DNA from: Shewanella electrica
GTDB lineage: Bacteria; Pseudomonadota; Gammaproteobacteria; Enterobacterales; Shewanellaceae
DNA: 64,000 nt
Assembly: GCF_022321485.1 (NCBI RefSeq)
Contig: NZ_JAKOGG010000004.1
Coordinates: 238,156 to 302,155 of the forward strand
Direction of reading: 5' to 3'
Part shown: positions 9,145 through 19,433 of the stretch, piece after piece
How positions within the stretch are numbered: position 1 is the first letter of the stretch
How the letters are laid out: the number at the start of each line of letters is the position of its first letter
Program-made: the position numbers and the translations under genes
Notes under the pieces: generated by a model
The model's database searches: none
Seen by the model: the letters and a program-made list of their open reading frames with translations, nothing else
Told to the model about the DNA's origin: nothing

Positions 9145-9441
9145 ATGAATATTGAGTTAATGCAACAGCGAGCGGACCACGCAGTGGTTTTGCTGAAAGC
9201 GCTGGCCAATGAGAGACGGTTATTTATTTTGTGCTATCTGCTGAATGAAGGCGAGATGTGCGTTGGTGAAATGAATAAGAAGCTCGGGTTGAGTCAGTCA
9301 GCGTTATCGCAACATCTGGCGTGGCTGCGCAAGGATAATCTGGTCACAACGCGCAAAGAGGCCCAAACGGTATACTATTCACTGAAAAGTGAAGAGGTCC
9401 GTGAGATCATTCGTCTGCTCGATAATATGTATTGCCACTAA
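9145..9441 (+). CDS. ArsR/SmtB-family repressor, BigR/SqrR-like cysteines
   Basis: The 98-residue winged-helix repressor has the recognition helix region LSQSALSQHLAWLRKDNLV and the wing TRKEAQTVYYSLKS. I chose ATG 9145, which follows TAGGAGAG at a good distance, over the in-frame GTG at 9115. One Cys lies in the second helix (FILCYLL, about residue 30), one in EMCVGE, and one near the C-terminus (MYCH). The helix-2 plus C-terminal Cys pair is where BigR, YgaV and SqrR sense persulfides. A metal site of the ArsR CxC kind is absent. No sulfur-oxidation gene lies alongside, so the target is unknown. It could autoregulate or act on the divergent M28 gene. Confidence 0.85.
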   Translation: MNIELMQQRADHAVVLLKALANERRLFILCYLLNEGEMCVGEMNKKLGLSQSALSQHLAWLRKDNLVTTRKEAQTVYYSLKSEEVREIIRLLDNMYCH

Positions 9442-9459
9442 TTATCAAATAGCAGACAT

Positions 9460-9487
9460 AAAAAAACCGGCTTACGCCGGTTTTTTT
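9460..9487. terminator. Bidirectional terminator between the arsR-type gene and rpsT
   Basis: A run of seven A, CCGGC, a four-base loop, GCCGG and seven T form a symmetric hairpin with U-tracts on both strands. It lies between the two convergent genes and should stop both. Confidence 0.93.
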
Positions 9488-9504
9488 AATGACATTCGAA
9501 TCAA

Positions 9505-9771
9505 TTAAGCAGCCAGTGCTTTGATACGAGTGTTCAAACGTGACTTATGACGAGCAGCCTTGTTCTTGTGGATCAGGCCTTTGGTTGCCATACGGTCAAG
9601 AATAGGTTGTGCAGCGTTGAAAGCTTCAACAGCAGCAGCGTGGTTACCAGCTCTGATAGCAGCGATAACTTTCTTAACGTAAGTACGCATCATTGAGCGG
9701 CGGCTCGCATTATGTTGACGACGCTTTTCAGATTGAATTGCGCGTTTCTTTGCAGTCTTGCTATTAGCCAA
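9505..9771 (-). CDS. rpsT: 30S ribosomal protein S20 (TTG start)
   Basis: This 88-residue basic protein binds 16S rRNA and is needed for small-subunit assembly. It begins [20 protein letters not shown] and continues with the [16 protein letters not shown] and [15 protein letters not shown] stretches typical of S20. The start is TTG at 9771, with AGGAG eight bases upstream. A longer open frame upstream adds 18 unrelated residues. E. coli rpsT also starts with UUG, which is part of its known autoregulation, so the weak start is probably functional. The gene is divergent from murJ, with both promoters in the ~255-base spacer. Confidence 0.96.
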   Translation of the reverse strand: MANSKTAKKRAIQSEKRRQHNASRRSMMRTYVKKVIAAIRAGNHAAAVEAFNAAQPILDRMATKGLIHKNKAARHKSRLNTRIKALAA

Positions 9772-10026
9772 GGTGCAACTCCTAAAAACTGGAATGATAA
9801 CTTTTAAAGGCCGAGTAGAATGCACGTTTTTCGCTACGTTGTCAATGACACCGGTGGAAAATCCGCCATAAAAGCAAATTATTCCGCAGCGATTTGGTGT
9901 TCCTCAACCCAACTCGTGTAAGATGGGGCGCATTCTAACAGCAAAAACTAGCGTGTGACAGCCCAAAAAGGAAATTTTGAGATTTTGCGCTGTATTGGCT
10001 GGACTTCCAAATTCAGGGTGAGTTGA

Positions 10027-11592
10027 TTGAGTAGAAAACTGGTTCGTTCTGGACTCATTGTGAGTGCAATGACGTTGATTTCCAGAGTGTTGGGTTTAGT
10101 GCGTGACGTAGTGGTCGCTAACCTGATGGGCGCAGGTGTCAGTGCTGATGTGTTCTTCTTTGCTAATAAAATCCCTAACTTTCTCCGACGACTGTTTGCT
10201 GAAGGAGCATTTGCCCAAGCGTTTGTGCCAGTGCTGACGGAATATCAAGAAACCAAAAATAAAGATGAGGTGCGTGAGCTACTCGCTAAAGTCGCCGGTA
10301 CCTTAGGTTTTTTGGTGACCATCGTGACTGTCATTGGTGTCGTGGCCTCGCCAGCACTAACAGCATTATTCGGCGCCGGTTGGTTTGTGGCGTGGCTGCA
10401 TGGTGAGGCTGACGGCGCCAAATTTGAGCTAGCGTCGCTCATGCTCAAAATCACTTTCCCTTACTTATGGTTTATCACCTTTACGGCACTGGCGGGGGCG
10501 ATTCTCAATACTCGTGGCCGTTTTGCGGTGTCAGCATTTACCCCGGTATTTTTGAACGTAGCGATTATTGCCGCAGCTATTTATCTCAGTCCACAACTTG
10601 ATCATCCTGAGATTGGCCTAGCTTGGGGGGTATTTGCTGGCGGTGTGATTCAGTTTCTGTTCCAAATCCCTTTTTTGTGGCGCGAGCGTGCCTTGGTGCG
10701 GCCGCAATGGGGCTGGCACCATGAAGGTGTGGTCAAAATTCGCAAGTTGATGCTGCCAGCGTTGTTCGGTGTCAGCGTATCGCAAATTAACCTGTTGCTA
10801 GACACCTTTATTGCCAGCTTCTTGGTGACAGGCTCGATCAGTTGGTTGTATTACTCCGACCGCTTATTGGAGTTTCCGCTCGGTCTTTTTGGTATCGCCA
10901 TTGCCACAGTGATTCTGCCAGCCTTATCTAAGCGCTTTGTAACGGCAGATAAGCAAGATTTTAATGACACCATGGATTGGGGCATTCGCGCAGTGATTCT
11001 GCTTGGTTTGCCTGCCATGGCGGGGCTCATCGTGTTAGCGCAGCCGATGCTGATGGTGCTGTTCATGCGTGGCGAATTTGGTGTTAGTGATGTGGCCCAT
11101 GCTGGCGCATCGTTAGTGGCTTATGGCTCCGGTCTACTGAGTTTTATGCTGATCAAGGTGCTCGCGCCGGGATATTACGCGCGCCAAGATACCAAAACTC
11201 CGGTGAAATACGGCATTATCGCTATGGTTAGCAATATGGTATTCAACATTATTCTAGCGATTCCGTTTGGTTATGTCGGTTTGGCCATCGCCACCTCGAT
11301 GTCGGCGGCCCTGAATGCTGGCATGTTGTACCATGGCTTGCACCAACGCGAGGTGTATCGCTTAAGTGGCAAAACCTTAGTGTTTATCGCCAAAGTGTTA
11401 CTGGCGGCATTCGCCATGGTGTCGTTGTTGATCTATTTGACGCCGGATGTTCATCAGTGGGCGCAGTGGCATTTTGCCGAGCGTGCCATTCATCTATTGA
11501 GCTTAATTGGTGCTGGGGCGGCGATGTATGCGGTGGTGTTACTGATCACTGGTATTCGACCATGGCAGGCAAAACCTGTGTCCAAGGGCTGA
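10027..11592 (+). CDS. murJ: Lipid II flippase MurJ (TTG start)
   Basis: The 521-residue polytopic protein has about 14 membrane segments of the MOP/MviN superfamily. It begins with the characteristic RSGLIVSAMTLISRVLGLVRD, followed by FFFANKIPNFLRRLFAEGAFAQAF. It moves lipid II across the inner membrane for peptidoglycan synthesis. The start is TTG 10027, preceded by GGGTGAG. Further upstream the frame has no good start. The gene sits just upstream of ribF, as is common in gammaproteobacteria, separated by about 58 bases. Confidence 0.96.
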   Translation: MSRKLVRSGLIVSAMTLISRVLGLVRDVVVANLMGAGVSADVFFFANKIPNFLRRLFAEGAFAQAFVPVLTEYQETKNKDEVRELLAKVAGTLGFLVTIVTVIGVVASPALTALFGAGWFVAWLHGEADGAKFELASLMLKITFPYLWFITFTALAGAILNTRGRFAVSAFTPVFLNVAIIAAAIYLSPQLDHPEIGLAWGVFAGGVIQFLFQIPFLWRERALVRPQWGWHHEGVVKIRKLMLPALFGVSVSQINLLLDTFIASFLVTGSISWLYYSDRLLEFPLGLFGIAIATVILPALSKRFVTADKQDFNDTMDWGIRAVILLGLPAMAGLIVLAQPMLMVLFMRGEFGVSDVAHAGASLVAYGSGLLSFMLIKVLAPGYYARQDTKTPVKYGIIAMVSNMVFNIILAIPFGYVGLAIATSMSAALNAGMLYHGLHQREVYRLSGKTLVFIAKVLLAAFAMVSLLIYLTPDVHQWAQWHFAERAIHLLSLIGAGAAMYAVVLLITGIRPWQAKPVSKG

Positions 11593-11650
11593 TTATCATC
11601 ATGAGCTGGTATATAATCCGCCAATTTACGCCGAAGCGGTCATTTTTGGT

Positions 11651-12586
11651 ATGGAATTGATTCGCGGAATTCACAATATTCTGCCCAAACATCATGGGTG
11701 TGTATTAACCATTGGTAATTTCGATGGGGTACACCGCGGCCATGCGGAAGTGGTTGGTAACTTAGTTAAACGCGCGCACCATTTGGGATTGCCCGCCGTA
11801 GCTATGACCTTTGAGCCACAGCCGCAAGAGCTATTTTGTGGGGATAATGCACCAGCAAGATTAAGCTTGCTGGCCGACAAGCTGCGTTTGCTGGAAGAGT
11901 TAGGCATAGAACGCGTATTGTGCGTTAACTTCAATCAACGTTTTGCCAGCATGCAACCAGAAGAGTTTATTGCCGAATTGCTTGTTAAGCAGCTCGGCGT
12001 TAAGTATCTGGTGGTTGGTGACGATTTTCGTTTTGGTCAGCAGCGGCGAGGCACCTTTGAGATGCTATGCAAAGCTGGCGAACAGTTTGGTTTTGCCGTG
12101 GTCAGCACTCAGAGCTTTCTGGTGGGCGATCAACGTGTCAGCTCGACCATGGTACGAGAAGCGCTCGCCAAAGGTAATTTAGAGCTGGCGCGACGGTTAT
12201 TAGGGCATGCGTATGTGATGTCTGGTCGCGTTGCTCATGGAGAAAAAATTGGCCGAACCATTGGCTTTCCTACCGCTAATATCGCGTTGAAACGTAAAGT
12301 CGTCCCGATCAAAGGGGTGTTTGCGGTGCGATTATGGTGGGATGGCAGTGACGTTTATGATGGGGTAGCCAATATCGGTTATCGCCCCACGGTACAAGGA
12401 CAAAACTGCCAGTTGGAAGTGAACTTGTTCGACTTCAACGACGATTTGTACGGTAAAAAAGTCGCCGTAGAACTGGTGGCTAAGATTCGTGATGAAAAGC
12501 CGTTCCAGTCTTTGGACGCGCTAAAACAACAGATTAATTATGATGTTGACAAGGCTAAGGCCTTACTCAGCAAAGATGCAGGCTGA
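11651..12586 (+). CDS. ribF: Bifunctional riboflavin kinase / FAD synthetase
   Basis: The 311-residue protein has the N-terminal FMN adenylyltransferase domain, with GNFDGVHRGH near residues 22-31 and the later RVSSTMVREAL segment. The C-terminal flavokinase domain has GRTIGFPTANI near residue 207. It converts riboflavin to FMN and FAD in the cytoplasm, which supports the flavoproteins encoded elsewhere in the window. It heads the conserved ribF-ileS-lspA-fkpB-ispH group, with 30 bases to ileS. Confidence 0.96.
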   Translation: MELIRGIHNILPKHHGCVLTIGNFDGVHRGHAEVVGNLVKRAHHLGLPAVAMTFEPQPQELFCGDNAPARLSLLADKLRLLEELGIERVLCVNFNQRFASMQPEEFIAELLVKQLGVKYLVVGDDFRFGQQRRGTFEMLCKAGEQFGFAVVSTQSFLVGDQRVSSTMVREALAKGNLELARRLLGHAYVMSGRVAHGEKIGRTIGFPTANIALKRKVVPIKGVFAVRLWWDGSDVYDGVANIGYRPTVQGQNCQLEVNLFDFNDDLYGKKVAVELVAKIRDEKPFQSLDALKQQINYDVDKAKALLSKDAG

Positions 12587-12616
12587 TTTTTCAGTCAACA
12601 AAATGGTAAAGGATCG

Positions 12617-15436
12617 ATGAGCGACTATAAATCAACTCTGAATTTGCCGGAAACTGAGTTTCCGATGCGTGGCAACCTGGCAAACCGGGAACCCGAAATG
12701 CTTGATCGCTGGAACAACGACAATCTGTACCAGCAGATCCGCAACAGCCGTGCTGGCCGTGATTTATTTATTTTGCATGATGGCCCTCCATATGCGAACG
12801 GCGACATTCATATTGGTCACTCAGTTAATAAGATCCTTAAAGACATTATTATCAAGTCAAAAACCTTGTCAGGTTTTGACGCGCCATACGTGCCGGGTTG
12901 GGATTGCCACGGCTTGCCAATCGAGCTGAAAGTTGAGCAAAAAGTGGGAAAACCAGGGCAGAAGATCTCTGCTGCTGAATTCCGTGCAGAGTGCCGCCAA
13001 TACGCCGCTAAACAAGTTGACGGTCAACGTAACGACTTTATCCGTCTGGGTGTGTTGGGCGATTGGAGCAATCCATACCTGACCATGAACTTCGACACTG
13101 AAGCCAATATCATCCGTTCATTGGCAAAAGTGATTGATAACGGCCACCTGCAAAAAGGTGTTAAGCCAGTGCACTGGTGTACTGACTGTGGTTCTGCGTT
13201 GGCTGAAGCCGAAGTGGAATACGAAGATAAAACGTCACCCGCCATTGATGTGGCATTCACCGCGGTAGATAGCGCCAAAGTGGCGGCAGCATTTGGTGCT
13301 GCGGCTAGCAACGATATCGCCATGGTGATCTGGACCACTACGCCGTGGACGTTACCAGCGAACCGCGCTTTGTGCGTGAGTGCTGATTTGGACTACGTGC
13401 TGGTTGAACTGCAACTGGAAAGCGGCGTTAAGCACTTGGTGCTGGCAGAAGCGCTGTGGGAAGAATGTGCTAAGCGCTATGGCGCAACTGACACTAAAGT
13501 GTTGGGCCGCACTAAAGGTGATACTTTGGAGCTGATGCAGTTCCAACACCCATTCTATGACTTTTCTGTGCCAGTGATTTTGGGCGACCATGTGACTACC
13601 GATTCAGGTACCGGCGTAGTTCACACCGCGCCCGGTCACGGTCAAGACGACTTCGTGGTAGGTAACAAGTACGGCCTAGAAGTGGCTAACCCGGTAAACG
13701 ATGAAGGGGTTTATAAAGATGACACCCCACTGTTTGCTGGTCAGTTTGTTTTTAAAGCCAATGATGCCATTGTGGAGTTGCTCAAAGAGCGCCATGCGTT
13801 AATGCACTTTGAAAAATATAACCACAGTTATCCGCATTGCTGGCGCCATAAAAAACCGATTATCTTCCGTGCCACGCCGCAGTGGTTTATCTCTATGGAT
13901 AAAAACGGCCTGCGTAGCCAAGCGCTGACAGAAATTGCTGAAACTCAGTGGATCCCTGAATGGGGTGAAGCACGTATCGAGAAGATGGTTGCCAACCGCC
14001 CAGACTGGTGTATCTCGCGTCAACGTACTTGGGGTGTACCCATCACCTTGTTTGTGAACAAGGAAACCGAAGAGTTGCACCCAGACAGCGTGGCCCTGAT
14101 GGAGCGCATTGCGCATCGTATCGAACAGCAGGGCATTCAAGCGTGGTGGGATTTAGATGCGGCAGAAATCTTAGGTGATGATGCTGACAAATATCGCAAA
14201 GTGACTGACACCTTAGACGTGTGGTACGACTCAGGTTCAACCTTCTCTACCGTGGTAGGTACTCGCCCTGAATTCCAAGGCAAACGTGCTGACCTGTACT
14301 TAGAAGGTTCAGACCAACACCGCGGTTGGTTTATGTCATCACTGATGCTGTCGACTGCCATGCATAACGAAGCACCTTATAGCCAAGTGCTGACTCACGG
14401 TTTCACCGTGGATGCCAAAGGCCGCAAGATGTCAAAATCACTCGGTAACGTGATTGCACCGCAGAAAGTCACCAACAGCTTAGGCGCCGATATTCTGCGT
14501 CTGTGGGTCGCTTCTACCGACTACAGTGGTGAGATGACTGTTTCTGACGAGATCCTCAAACGCAGTGCTGATGCGTATCGTCGTATCCGTAACACAGCGC
14601 GTTTCTTGTTAGCTAACTTGAGCGGCTTTAATCCAGCAACTGATATGGTCGCCATTGAAGATATGGTAGCGCTGGATCGTTGGGTGGTACGCCGCGCGCA
14701 TGCTGTACAGCAAGAGTTACTGCAAGCTTATAACGAATATAACTTCCACGTAGTGACTCAAAAATTGATGCAGTTCTGCTCGGTTGAATTGGGTAGTTTC
14801 TATCTGGATATCATCAAAGATCGCCAATACACCGCGAAAGCTGATGGCAACGCTCGTCGTAGCTGTCAATCGGCGCTGTTCCTGATCTCTGAAGCCTTGG
14901 TACGTTGGATTGCGCCAATCCTCAGCTTTACTGCTGATGAAATCTGGCAACTGCTGCCGGGTGAACGTGAACAGTACGTATTTACCCAAGAATGGTATGA
15001 CGGCCTGCGCAGCGTCACTTTGGATAACGACTTGAGCGATGACTACTGGCAGCAACTGCTGACGGTGCGTGACGAAGTCAATAAAGCGTTGGAACAAGGC
15101 CGTCGTGACAAAGTGATTGGTGGTGCATTGGAAGCGGAAGTGACCTTGTTTGCTGATGCTGAGCTGGCTGCCGCATTGGCTAAGTTGGATGATGAGCTGC
15201 GTTTTGTGCTGTTGACCTCCAAAGCGACCGTAGCACCGTTAGCTGATGCTGTGGCTGAAGCAAACGACACTGAACTGAAAGGTCTGAAGTTGCTGGTCGC
15301 TGCCACCTCGGCTGAGAAATGTGAACGCTGCTGGCACCATCGCGAAGATGTTGGTGTGAACAGTGCGCATCCGCATCTGTGTGGTCGCTGTGTGACTAAC
15401 ATTGAAGGTGATGGCGAACATCGCCACTTTGCATAA
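12617..15436 (+). CDS. ileS: Isoleucyl-tRNA synthetase
   Basis: The 939-residue class I synthetase shows the HIGH motif in [15 protein letters not shown] (about residue 66), the KMSKS loop in [11 protein letters not shown] (about residue 601), and the editing-domain segment [15 protein letters not shown]-terminal zinc finger is built from CERCWHH and HLCGRCV. It charges tRNA-Ile. The length and architecture match E. coli IleS. It is the second gene of the ribF group, with lspA following after ten bases. Confidence 0.98.
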   Translation: MSDYKSTLNLPETEFPMRGNLANREPEMLDRWNNDNLYQQIRNSRAGRDLFILHDGPPYANGDIHIGHSVNKILKDIIIKSKTLSGFDAPYVPGWDCHGLPIELKVEQKVGKPGQKISAAEFRAECRQYAAKQVDGQRNDFIRLGVLGDWSNPYLTMNFDTEANIIRSLAKVIDNGHLQKGVKPVHWCTDCGSALAEAEVEYEDKTSPAIDVAFTAVDSAKVAAAFGAAASNDIAMVIWTTTPWTLPANRALCVSADLDYVLVELQLESGVKHLVLAEALWEECAKRYGATDTKVLGRTKGDTLELMQFQHPFYDFSVPVILGDHVTTDSGTGVVHTAPGHGQDDFVVGNKYGLEVANPVNDEGVYKDDTPLFAGQFVFKANDAIVELLKERHALMHFEKYNHSYPHCWRHKKPIIFRATPQWFISMDKNGLRSQALTEIAETQWIPEWGEARIEKMVANRPDWCISRQRTWGVPITLFVNKETEELHPDSVALMERIAHRIEQQGIQAWWDLDAAEILGDDADKYRKVTDTLDVWYDSGSTFSTVVGTRPEFQGKRADLYLEGSDQHRGWFMSSLMLSTAMHNEAPYSQVLTHGFTVDAKGRKMSKSLGNVIAPQKVTNSLGADILRLWVASTDYSGEMTVSDEILKRSADAYRRIRNTARFLLANLSGFNPATDMVAIEDMVALDRWVVRRAHAVQQELLQAYNEYNFHVVTQKLMQFCSVELGSFYLDIIKDRQYTAKADGNARRSCQSALFLISEALVRWIAPILSFTADEIWQLLPGEREQYVFTQEWYDGLRSVTLDNDLSDDYWQQLLTVRDEVNKALEQGRRDKVIGGALEAEVTLFADAELAAALAKLDDELRFVLLTSKATVAPLADAVAEANDTELKGLKLLVAATSAEKCERCWHHREDVGVNSAHPHLCGRCVTNIEGDGEHRHFA

Positions 15437-15446
15437 GGTGACCCGC

Positions 15447-15953
15447 ATGCCCGCTGATTGGAAACAAAGTGGCCTGCGCTGGTATTGGATAGTTGGTTTG
15501 GTGATTCTGGCCGACCAACTATCTAAACAGATCATTCTGGCTACCTTTAAGCTTAACGAGTCGCTCAACCTGCTACCGTTTTTCTCGCTGACCTATCGGC
15601 AAAATACTGGCGCTGCTTTTAGCTTCCTGCATGATGCAGGCGGCTGGCAGCGCTGGCTGTTCGCCTTGGTCGCTATCGGTTTTAGTGTGGTGCTAACGGT
15701 ATGGTTACGTCGCCAGCATTGGACCGAAAAACTCACTGGTGTGGCGTTTACCTTAGTGATTGGTGGTGCTATCGGTAACTTGATAGACCGCTTAATGCAT
15801 GGTTTTGTGGTGGATTTTCTGCACTTCTTTTACCAAGACTACCACTATCCGGCCTTTAATATTGCTGACTCGGCGATCTGCGTTGGTGCGGTGCTGATTA
15901 TCTTTGAAGGTTTCTTCGTTAAAAAGCCGCACGAGGATAAAAGCAATGGCTGA
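15447..15953 (+). CDS. lspA: Lipoprotein signal peptidase II
   Basis: The 168-residue inner membrane aspartyl protease has four hydrophobic segments and the two catalytic-Asp blocks GGAIGNLIDRLMHGFVVDFL and FNIADSAIC. It removes signal peptides from prolipoproteins, including the M3 peptidase and YbaY-like protein of this window. I use ATG 15447, preceded by AAGGTG, which gives MPADWKQSGLRWYW. An upstream in-frame start inside ileS would add 15 residues. The 3' end overlaps fkpB by eight bases. Confidence 0.95.
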   Translation: MPADWKQSGLRWYWIVGLVILADQLSKQIILATFKLNESLNLLPFFSLTYRQNTGAAFSFLHDAGGWQRWLFALVAIGFSVVLTVWLRRQHWTEKLTGVAFTLVIGGAIGNLIDRLMHGFVVDFLHFFYQDYHYPAFNIADSAICVGAVLIIFEGFFVKKPHEDKSNG

Positions 15954-16371
15954 TGTTACCCGTTCACTACTGTGCCATATGGTGATCAAGCTTGACGATG
16001 GTTCAACCGCTGAGAACACGCGCAATAGCAATCAACCCGCGTTGTTGAATATTGGCGACGACAGCCTCAGCCCGGCATTTGAGCAAGCGTTGGTCGGCCT
16101 GCAAGTTGGCGATAAAACCGAGTTTACTCTAGCGCCTAAAGACGCGTTTGGTGAGCCGAATCCGGACGCTATCTACTATCTTGACCGCAGCAAATTTCCG
16201 GCAGATATGCAGCTTGAAGCTGGGGTTATCGTTGGTTTTGCTGGCCCTGGTGGCAGTGAAATCCCGGGGATTGTACGCGAGGTTGCGGGCGATTCTGTTA
16301 CCGTGGATATGAATCATCCATTAGCTGGACAGACATTAACGTTTCAACTTGAAGTGATTGAGGAGCGCTAA
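15946..16371 (+). CDS. fkpB: FKBP-type peptidyl-prolyl isomerase (SlpA/FkpB)
   Basis: The 141-residue protein has an FKBP fold interrupted by an insert-in-flap chaperone domain, as in E. coli SlpA/FkpB. It contains [15 protein letters not shown], the [21 protein letters not shown]-type binding-site region ([13 protein letters not shown]) and the closing [17 protein letters not shown]. It catalyses prolyl isomerisation in the cytoplasm. The start is ATG 15946, overlapping the end of lspA. Its place between lspA and ispH is conserved. Confidence 0.94.
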   Translation: MADVTRSLLCHMVIKLDDGSTAENTRNSNQPALLNIGDDSLSPAFEQALVGLQVGDKTEFTLAPKDAFGEPNPDAIYYLDRSKFPADMQLEAGVIVGFAGPGGSEIPGIVREVAGDSVTVDMNHPLAGQTLTFQLEVIEER

Positions 16372-16372
16372 T

Positions 16373-17332
16373 ATGACCGCATTAAAACCTGCTGCTGGCG
16401 GGCTGAATATTTTACTGGCCAATCCTCGTGGTTTTTGTGCTGGGGTTGACCGCGCTATCAGCATCGTTGAGCGTGCACTTGAGCTGTTTTCTCCACCTAT
16501 CTACGTGCGCCATGAAGTGGTACACAATCGTTACGTTGTGCAAAACCTCAAAGATCGTGGTGCGGTATTTGTCGACGAACTCGATCAAGTGCCTGATAAC
16601 AGCATAGTGATCTTCAGTGCTCACGGTGTATCACAAGCGGTGCGTCTAGAAGCCAAGTCTCGCGGTCTTAAAGTGTTTGATGCAACTTGTCCGCTGGTCA
16701 CCAAAGTGCATCTGCAAGTGACCCGTGCTAGCCGTAAAGGTATCGAGTGCATTCTGATTGGTCACGAAGGCCACCCAGAAGTGGAAGGCACCATGGGGCA
16801 GTATGACAACCCAGAAGGCGGCGTGTATCTGGTCGAGTCGGTTGAAGACGTGGCCAAGATGCAGGTGAAGAATCCGGATAACTTGTGCTTCGTTACCCAA
16901 ACCACCTTGTCAGTAGATGATACTCAAGACATCATTGCCGCGCTGCAAGCGCGTTTCCCTAGCGTCGAAGGACCACGCAAAGATGATATCTGTTATGCCA
17001 CGCAAAACCGCCAAGACGCGGTGAGAAAGCTGGCCTCTGACGTAGATATGTTGATTGTGGTGGGTTCTAAGAACAGCTCTAACTCTAATCGTCTGCGGGA
17101 ACTGGCGGAAAAGTCGGGCACCCGTGCTTATCTGGTCGATACTGCCGAAGATATCAACTGCGATTGGTTTGAAGGTGTGACTAAAGTGGCCGTGACTGCG
17201 GGCGCATCGGCACCTGAGGTGTTAGTGCAGCAAGTGGTAGAAGCGGTTGCCGCTGCGGCACCGAGTGTGGTGACGGAAGTTGAAGGGCGTGAAGAAGATA
17301 CCGTATTTGCGGTACCGGCTGAATTGCGTTGA
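16373..17332 (+). CDS. ispH: 4-hydroxy-3-methylbut-2-enyl diphosphate reductase
   Basis: The 319-residue iron-sulfur enzyme performs the last MEP-pathway step, giving IPP and DMAPP. The three cluster-ligating Cys are visible in [23 protein letters not shown] and [11 protein letters not shown], together with the substrate-binding [11 protein letters not shown]. The start is ATG 16373, after GAGGAGCG and one base past the fkpB stop. An alternative in-frame start five codons upstream lies within fkpB. A terminator follows. Confidence 0.97.
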   Translation: MTALKPAAGGLNILLANPRGFCAGVDRAISIVERALELFSPPIYVRHEVVHNRYVVQNLKDRGAVFVDELDQVPDNSIVIFSAHGVSQAVRLEAKSRGLKVFDATCPLVTKVHLQVTRASRKGIECILIGHEGHPEVEGTMGQYDNPEGGVYLVESVEDVAKMQVKNPDNLCFVTQTTLSVDDTQDIIAALQARFPSVEGPRKDDICYATQNRQDAVRKLASDVDMLIVVGSKNSSNSNRLRELAEKSGTRAYLVDTAEDINCDWFEGVTKVAVTAGASAPEVLVQQVVEAVAAAAPSVVTEVEGREEDTVFAVPAELR

Positions 17333-17352
17333 ACCTTGAGTTATTAATCAAT

Positions 17353-17380
17353 AAAAAGCCCCGTCAATCGGGGCTTTTTT
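17353..17380. terminator. Terminator after ispH
   Basis: AAAAAGCCCCG, a short loop, and CGGGGCTTTTTT form a strong intrinsic terminator. The A-run on the left arm lets it also serve the convergent DUF3545 gene. Confidence 0.92.
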
Positions 17381-17402
17381 ACAGGAAATTCTACTTGTGA
17401 AG

Positions 17403-17588
17403 TTAAATTAGCAAACTGTCCAAATCATCTTCAAAGCTGCTGTCGATATCGCGTAATTCTTTCAGCAAACGATGTTTTTCTTTTAGCGCTTCAATCTCGC
17501 GCCACTTCCGTTTTTTATTTGAACCGCGAGAGCGACTTGATGTCTCACTCACTTCTTCCAGCGCACTACCGTAGCCTAAACGATCCAT
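17403..17588 (-). CDS. DUF3545 family small protein
   Basis: The 61-residue charged protein contains KKRKWREIEALKEKHRLLKEL, the conserved core of DUF3545 in Shewanella and Vibrio, and an acidic C-terminus (FEDDLDSLLI). It is preceded by GGAGGTTGCC, a strong ribosome site. It has no membrane segment and is probably helical. No function is known. The serine- and arginine-rich segment near residues 15-30 looks disordered. Confidence 0.85.
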   Translation of the reverse strand: MDRLGYGSALEEVSETSSRSRGSNKKRKWREIEALKEKHRLLKELRDIDSSFEDDLDSLLI

Positions 17589-17713
17589 GGCAACCTCCTG
17601 TTGTAGTTTTTCTCAGCACTTAAATAGCACAGATATTAAACAGAGTGCAAGAGGAATGTTTCGTAGCTGTTACGGAAAGGCGACAGTTAAATGAAAATAA
17701 GTTTACGGTAATT

Positions 17714-17751
17714 AGAACAAAAAAAGCCGACGTAAACCGTCGGCTTTTTTT
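17714..17751. terminator. Terminator after pgi
   Basis: AGCCGACG, a five-base loop and CGTCGGCT are flanked by seven A on one side and seven T on the other. It lies between pgi and the DUF3545 gene promoter region and ends the tal-pgi transcript on the minus strand. Confidence 0.9.
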
Positions 17752-17775
17752 AATAACAATATTATCAACTTAGCG

Positions 17776-19413
17776 TTAGATGTTGCCTTTTTTAAACGCG
17801 TTGATAAGACCGTTGCTAGAGGCATCTAGCGCATCGCAATCGCCGTCAGCGGCGAGACGAGCTAACACATCGTTACCCAAGGTTTTACCCAGTTCCACAC
17901 CCCATTGGTCAAATGAGTTGATGTCCCAGATTGTGCCTTGCACTAACGTGCGGTGCTCATACAGTGCAATCAATGCACCCAAGGTTTGCGGTGTCAGCTT
18001 ATCCATCAAGATGGTATTGCTTGGCTTATTGCCAGCCATCTCTTTGTGTTTAGCAATCACGGTTTTCTCCGCGTCAGACAGCTTGCTGTTTTTCAACTCT
18101 GCCATCGCTTCATCGAAGGTGCGACCTTGCATCAGTGCCTGAGTTTGACCAAAGCAGTTAGAAGCTAACTGAATATGGTGCTCGCCCAGCGGATTGTGAC
18201 TCTGCAGCGGCAGAATGAAATCCGCAGGGATCAGCGCGGTACCTTGGTGCAACAACTGATGGTAAGCATGCTGGCCGTTAGTGCCTTCACCGCCCCAAAT
18301 TACTGGGCCAGTGCTGTAGTCCACTTGTGAACCGTCCATCTTGGCTGACTTGCCGTTACTTTCCATATCCAGTTGTTGGAAGTAAGCAGGTAAACCACGC
18401 AGATAATGGTCATAAGTCAGCACCACGTGCGATTGCGCGTTAAAGAAGTTGTTGTACCACAGCGATAACATCCCCATCAGTACTGGCATGTTTTCACTAA
18501 ATGGTGCTGAGGCAAAGTGCGCGTCCATCTCACGTGCGCCAGCGAGCAATGCACGGAAGTTATCCATGCCCACCAGCAGTGCAATCGGCAAACCAATGGC
18601 TGACCACAGTGAATAACGACCGCCCACCCAATCCCACATTGGGAAAATGTTGGTTTCGTCGATACCAAAATCGGTCGCTTTAGCTACGTTTGAGGTGATG
18701 GCAGCAAAGTGTTTGGCAACATCTTGCTGGGTACCACCGTTGGCAAGGAACCAAGCTTTGGCGCTCAGCGTATTGGTCAGCGTTTCTTGCGTACCAAATG
18801 ACTTAGACGATGTCAGGAACAGGGTGGTTTCTGGATCGACTAATTTCAGCTTTTCGGCAATAGAAGTCGCATCAACGTTAGCAACGTAATGACATTTCAC
18901 CGCGCCAGTCCAGTAAGGACGTAGTGCTTCTGAGGCAATTTTGGGCCCCAAGAATGAGCCGCCGATACCGATAGATACCACGTCAGTGATTGTTTTGCCG
19001 GTGTAGCCTTTCCAGTTGCCTTGATGAATGTCAGCGACGAACTGTTCCATCTTGTCCAGCGTGGCTTGCACTTCTGGCACAACGTTTACACCATCAACGC
19101 GAATATCGGCGTCGGCTGGCGCACGCAGGGCGGTGTGCAGCACGGCGCGTTGTTCGGTGGTGTTGATGATTTCACCGCTGAACATCGCGGCAATTTTTTG
19201 CTCTAGACCCGCTTCCTCAGCCAGTGCCAGCAGTTGTTGCAGCACGGCGTCTGTCACGCGGTTTTTAGAGTAATCAAGAAAAAGGCCACACTGCTTCAGC
19301 GACATCTGTTCAAAGCGCTGTGGATTGTCAGCAAACAGTTTACGCATGTGCGGCAGGTTGCCACTTAACTGTGACAACGCCTGCCATGCAGGAGATTGTG
19401 TCAGTTGAGTCAT
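17776..19413 (-). CDS. pgi: Glucose-6-phosphate isomerase
   Basis: The 545-residue enzyme interconverts glucose-6-phosphate and fructose-6-phosphate. It has [38 protein letters not shown] with the catalytic-region residues, and the [19 protein letters not shown] block near the C-terminus. It follows tal by about 20 bases, so both are likely on one transcript. In organisms without a full upper glycolysis it mainly works in the gluconeogenic direction and feeds the pentose phosphate route. Confidence 0.97.
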   Translation of the reverse strand: MTQLTQSPAWQALSQLSGNLPHMRKLFADNPQRFEQMSLKQCGLFLDYSKNRVTDAVLQQLLALAEEAGLEQKIAAMFSGEIINTTEQRAVLHTALRAPADADIRVDGVNVVPEVQATLDKMEQFVADIHQGNWKGYTGKTITDVVSIGIGGSFLGPKIASEALRPYWTGAVKCHYVANVDATSIAEKLKLVDPETTLFLTSSKSFGTQETLTNTLSAKAWFLANGGTQQDVAKHFAAITSNVAKATDFGIDETNIFPMWDWVGGRYSLWSAIGLPIALLVGMDNFRALLAGAREMDAHFASAPFSENMPVLMGMLSLWYNNFFNAQSHVVLTYDHYLRGLPAYFQQLDMESNGKSAKMDGSQVDYSTGPVIWGGEGTNGQHAYHQLLHQGTALIPADFILPLQSHNPLGEHHIQLASNCFGQTQALMQGRTFDEAMAELKNSKLSDAEKTVIAKHKEMAGNKPSNTILMDKLTPQTLGALIALYEHRTLVQGTIWDINSFDQWGVELGKTLGNDVLARLAADGDCDALDASSNGLINAFKKGNI

Positions 19414-19433
19414 GATGTCTGTCCTGCGGTTAA

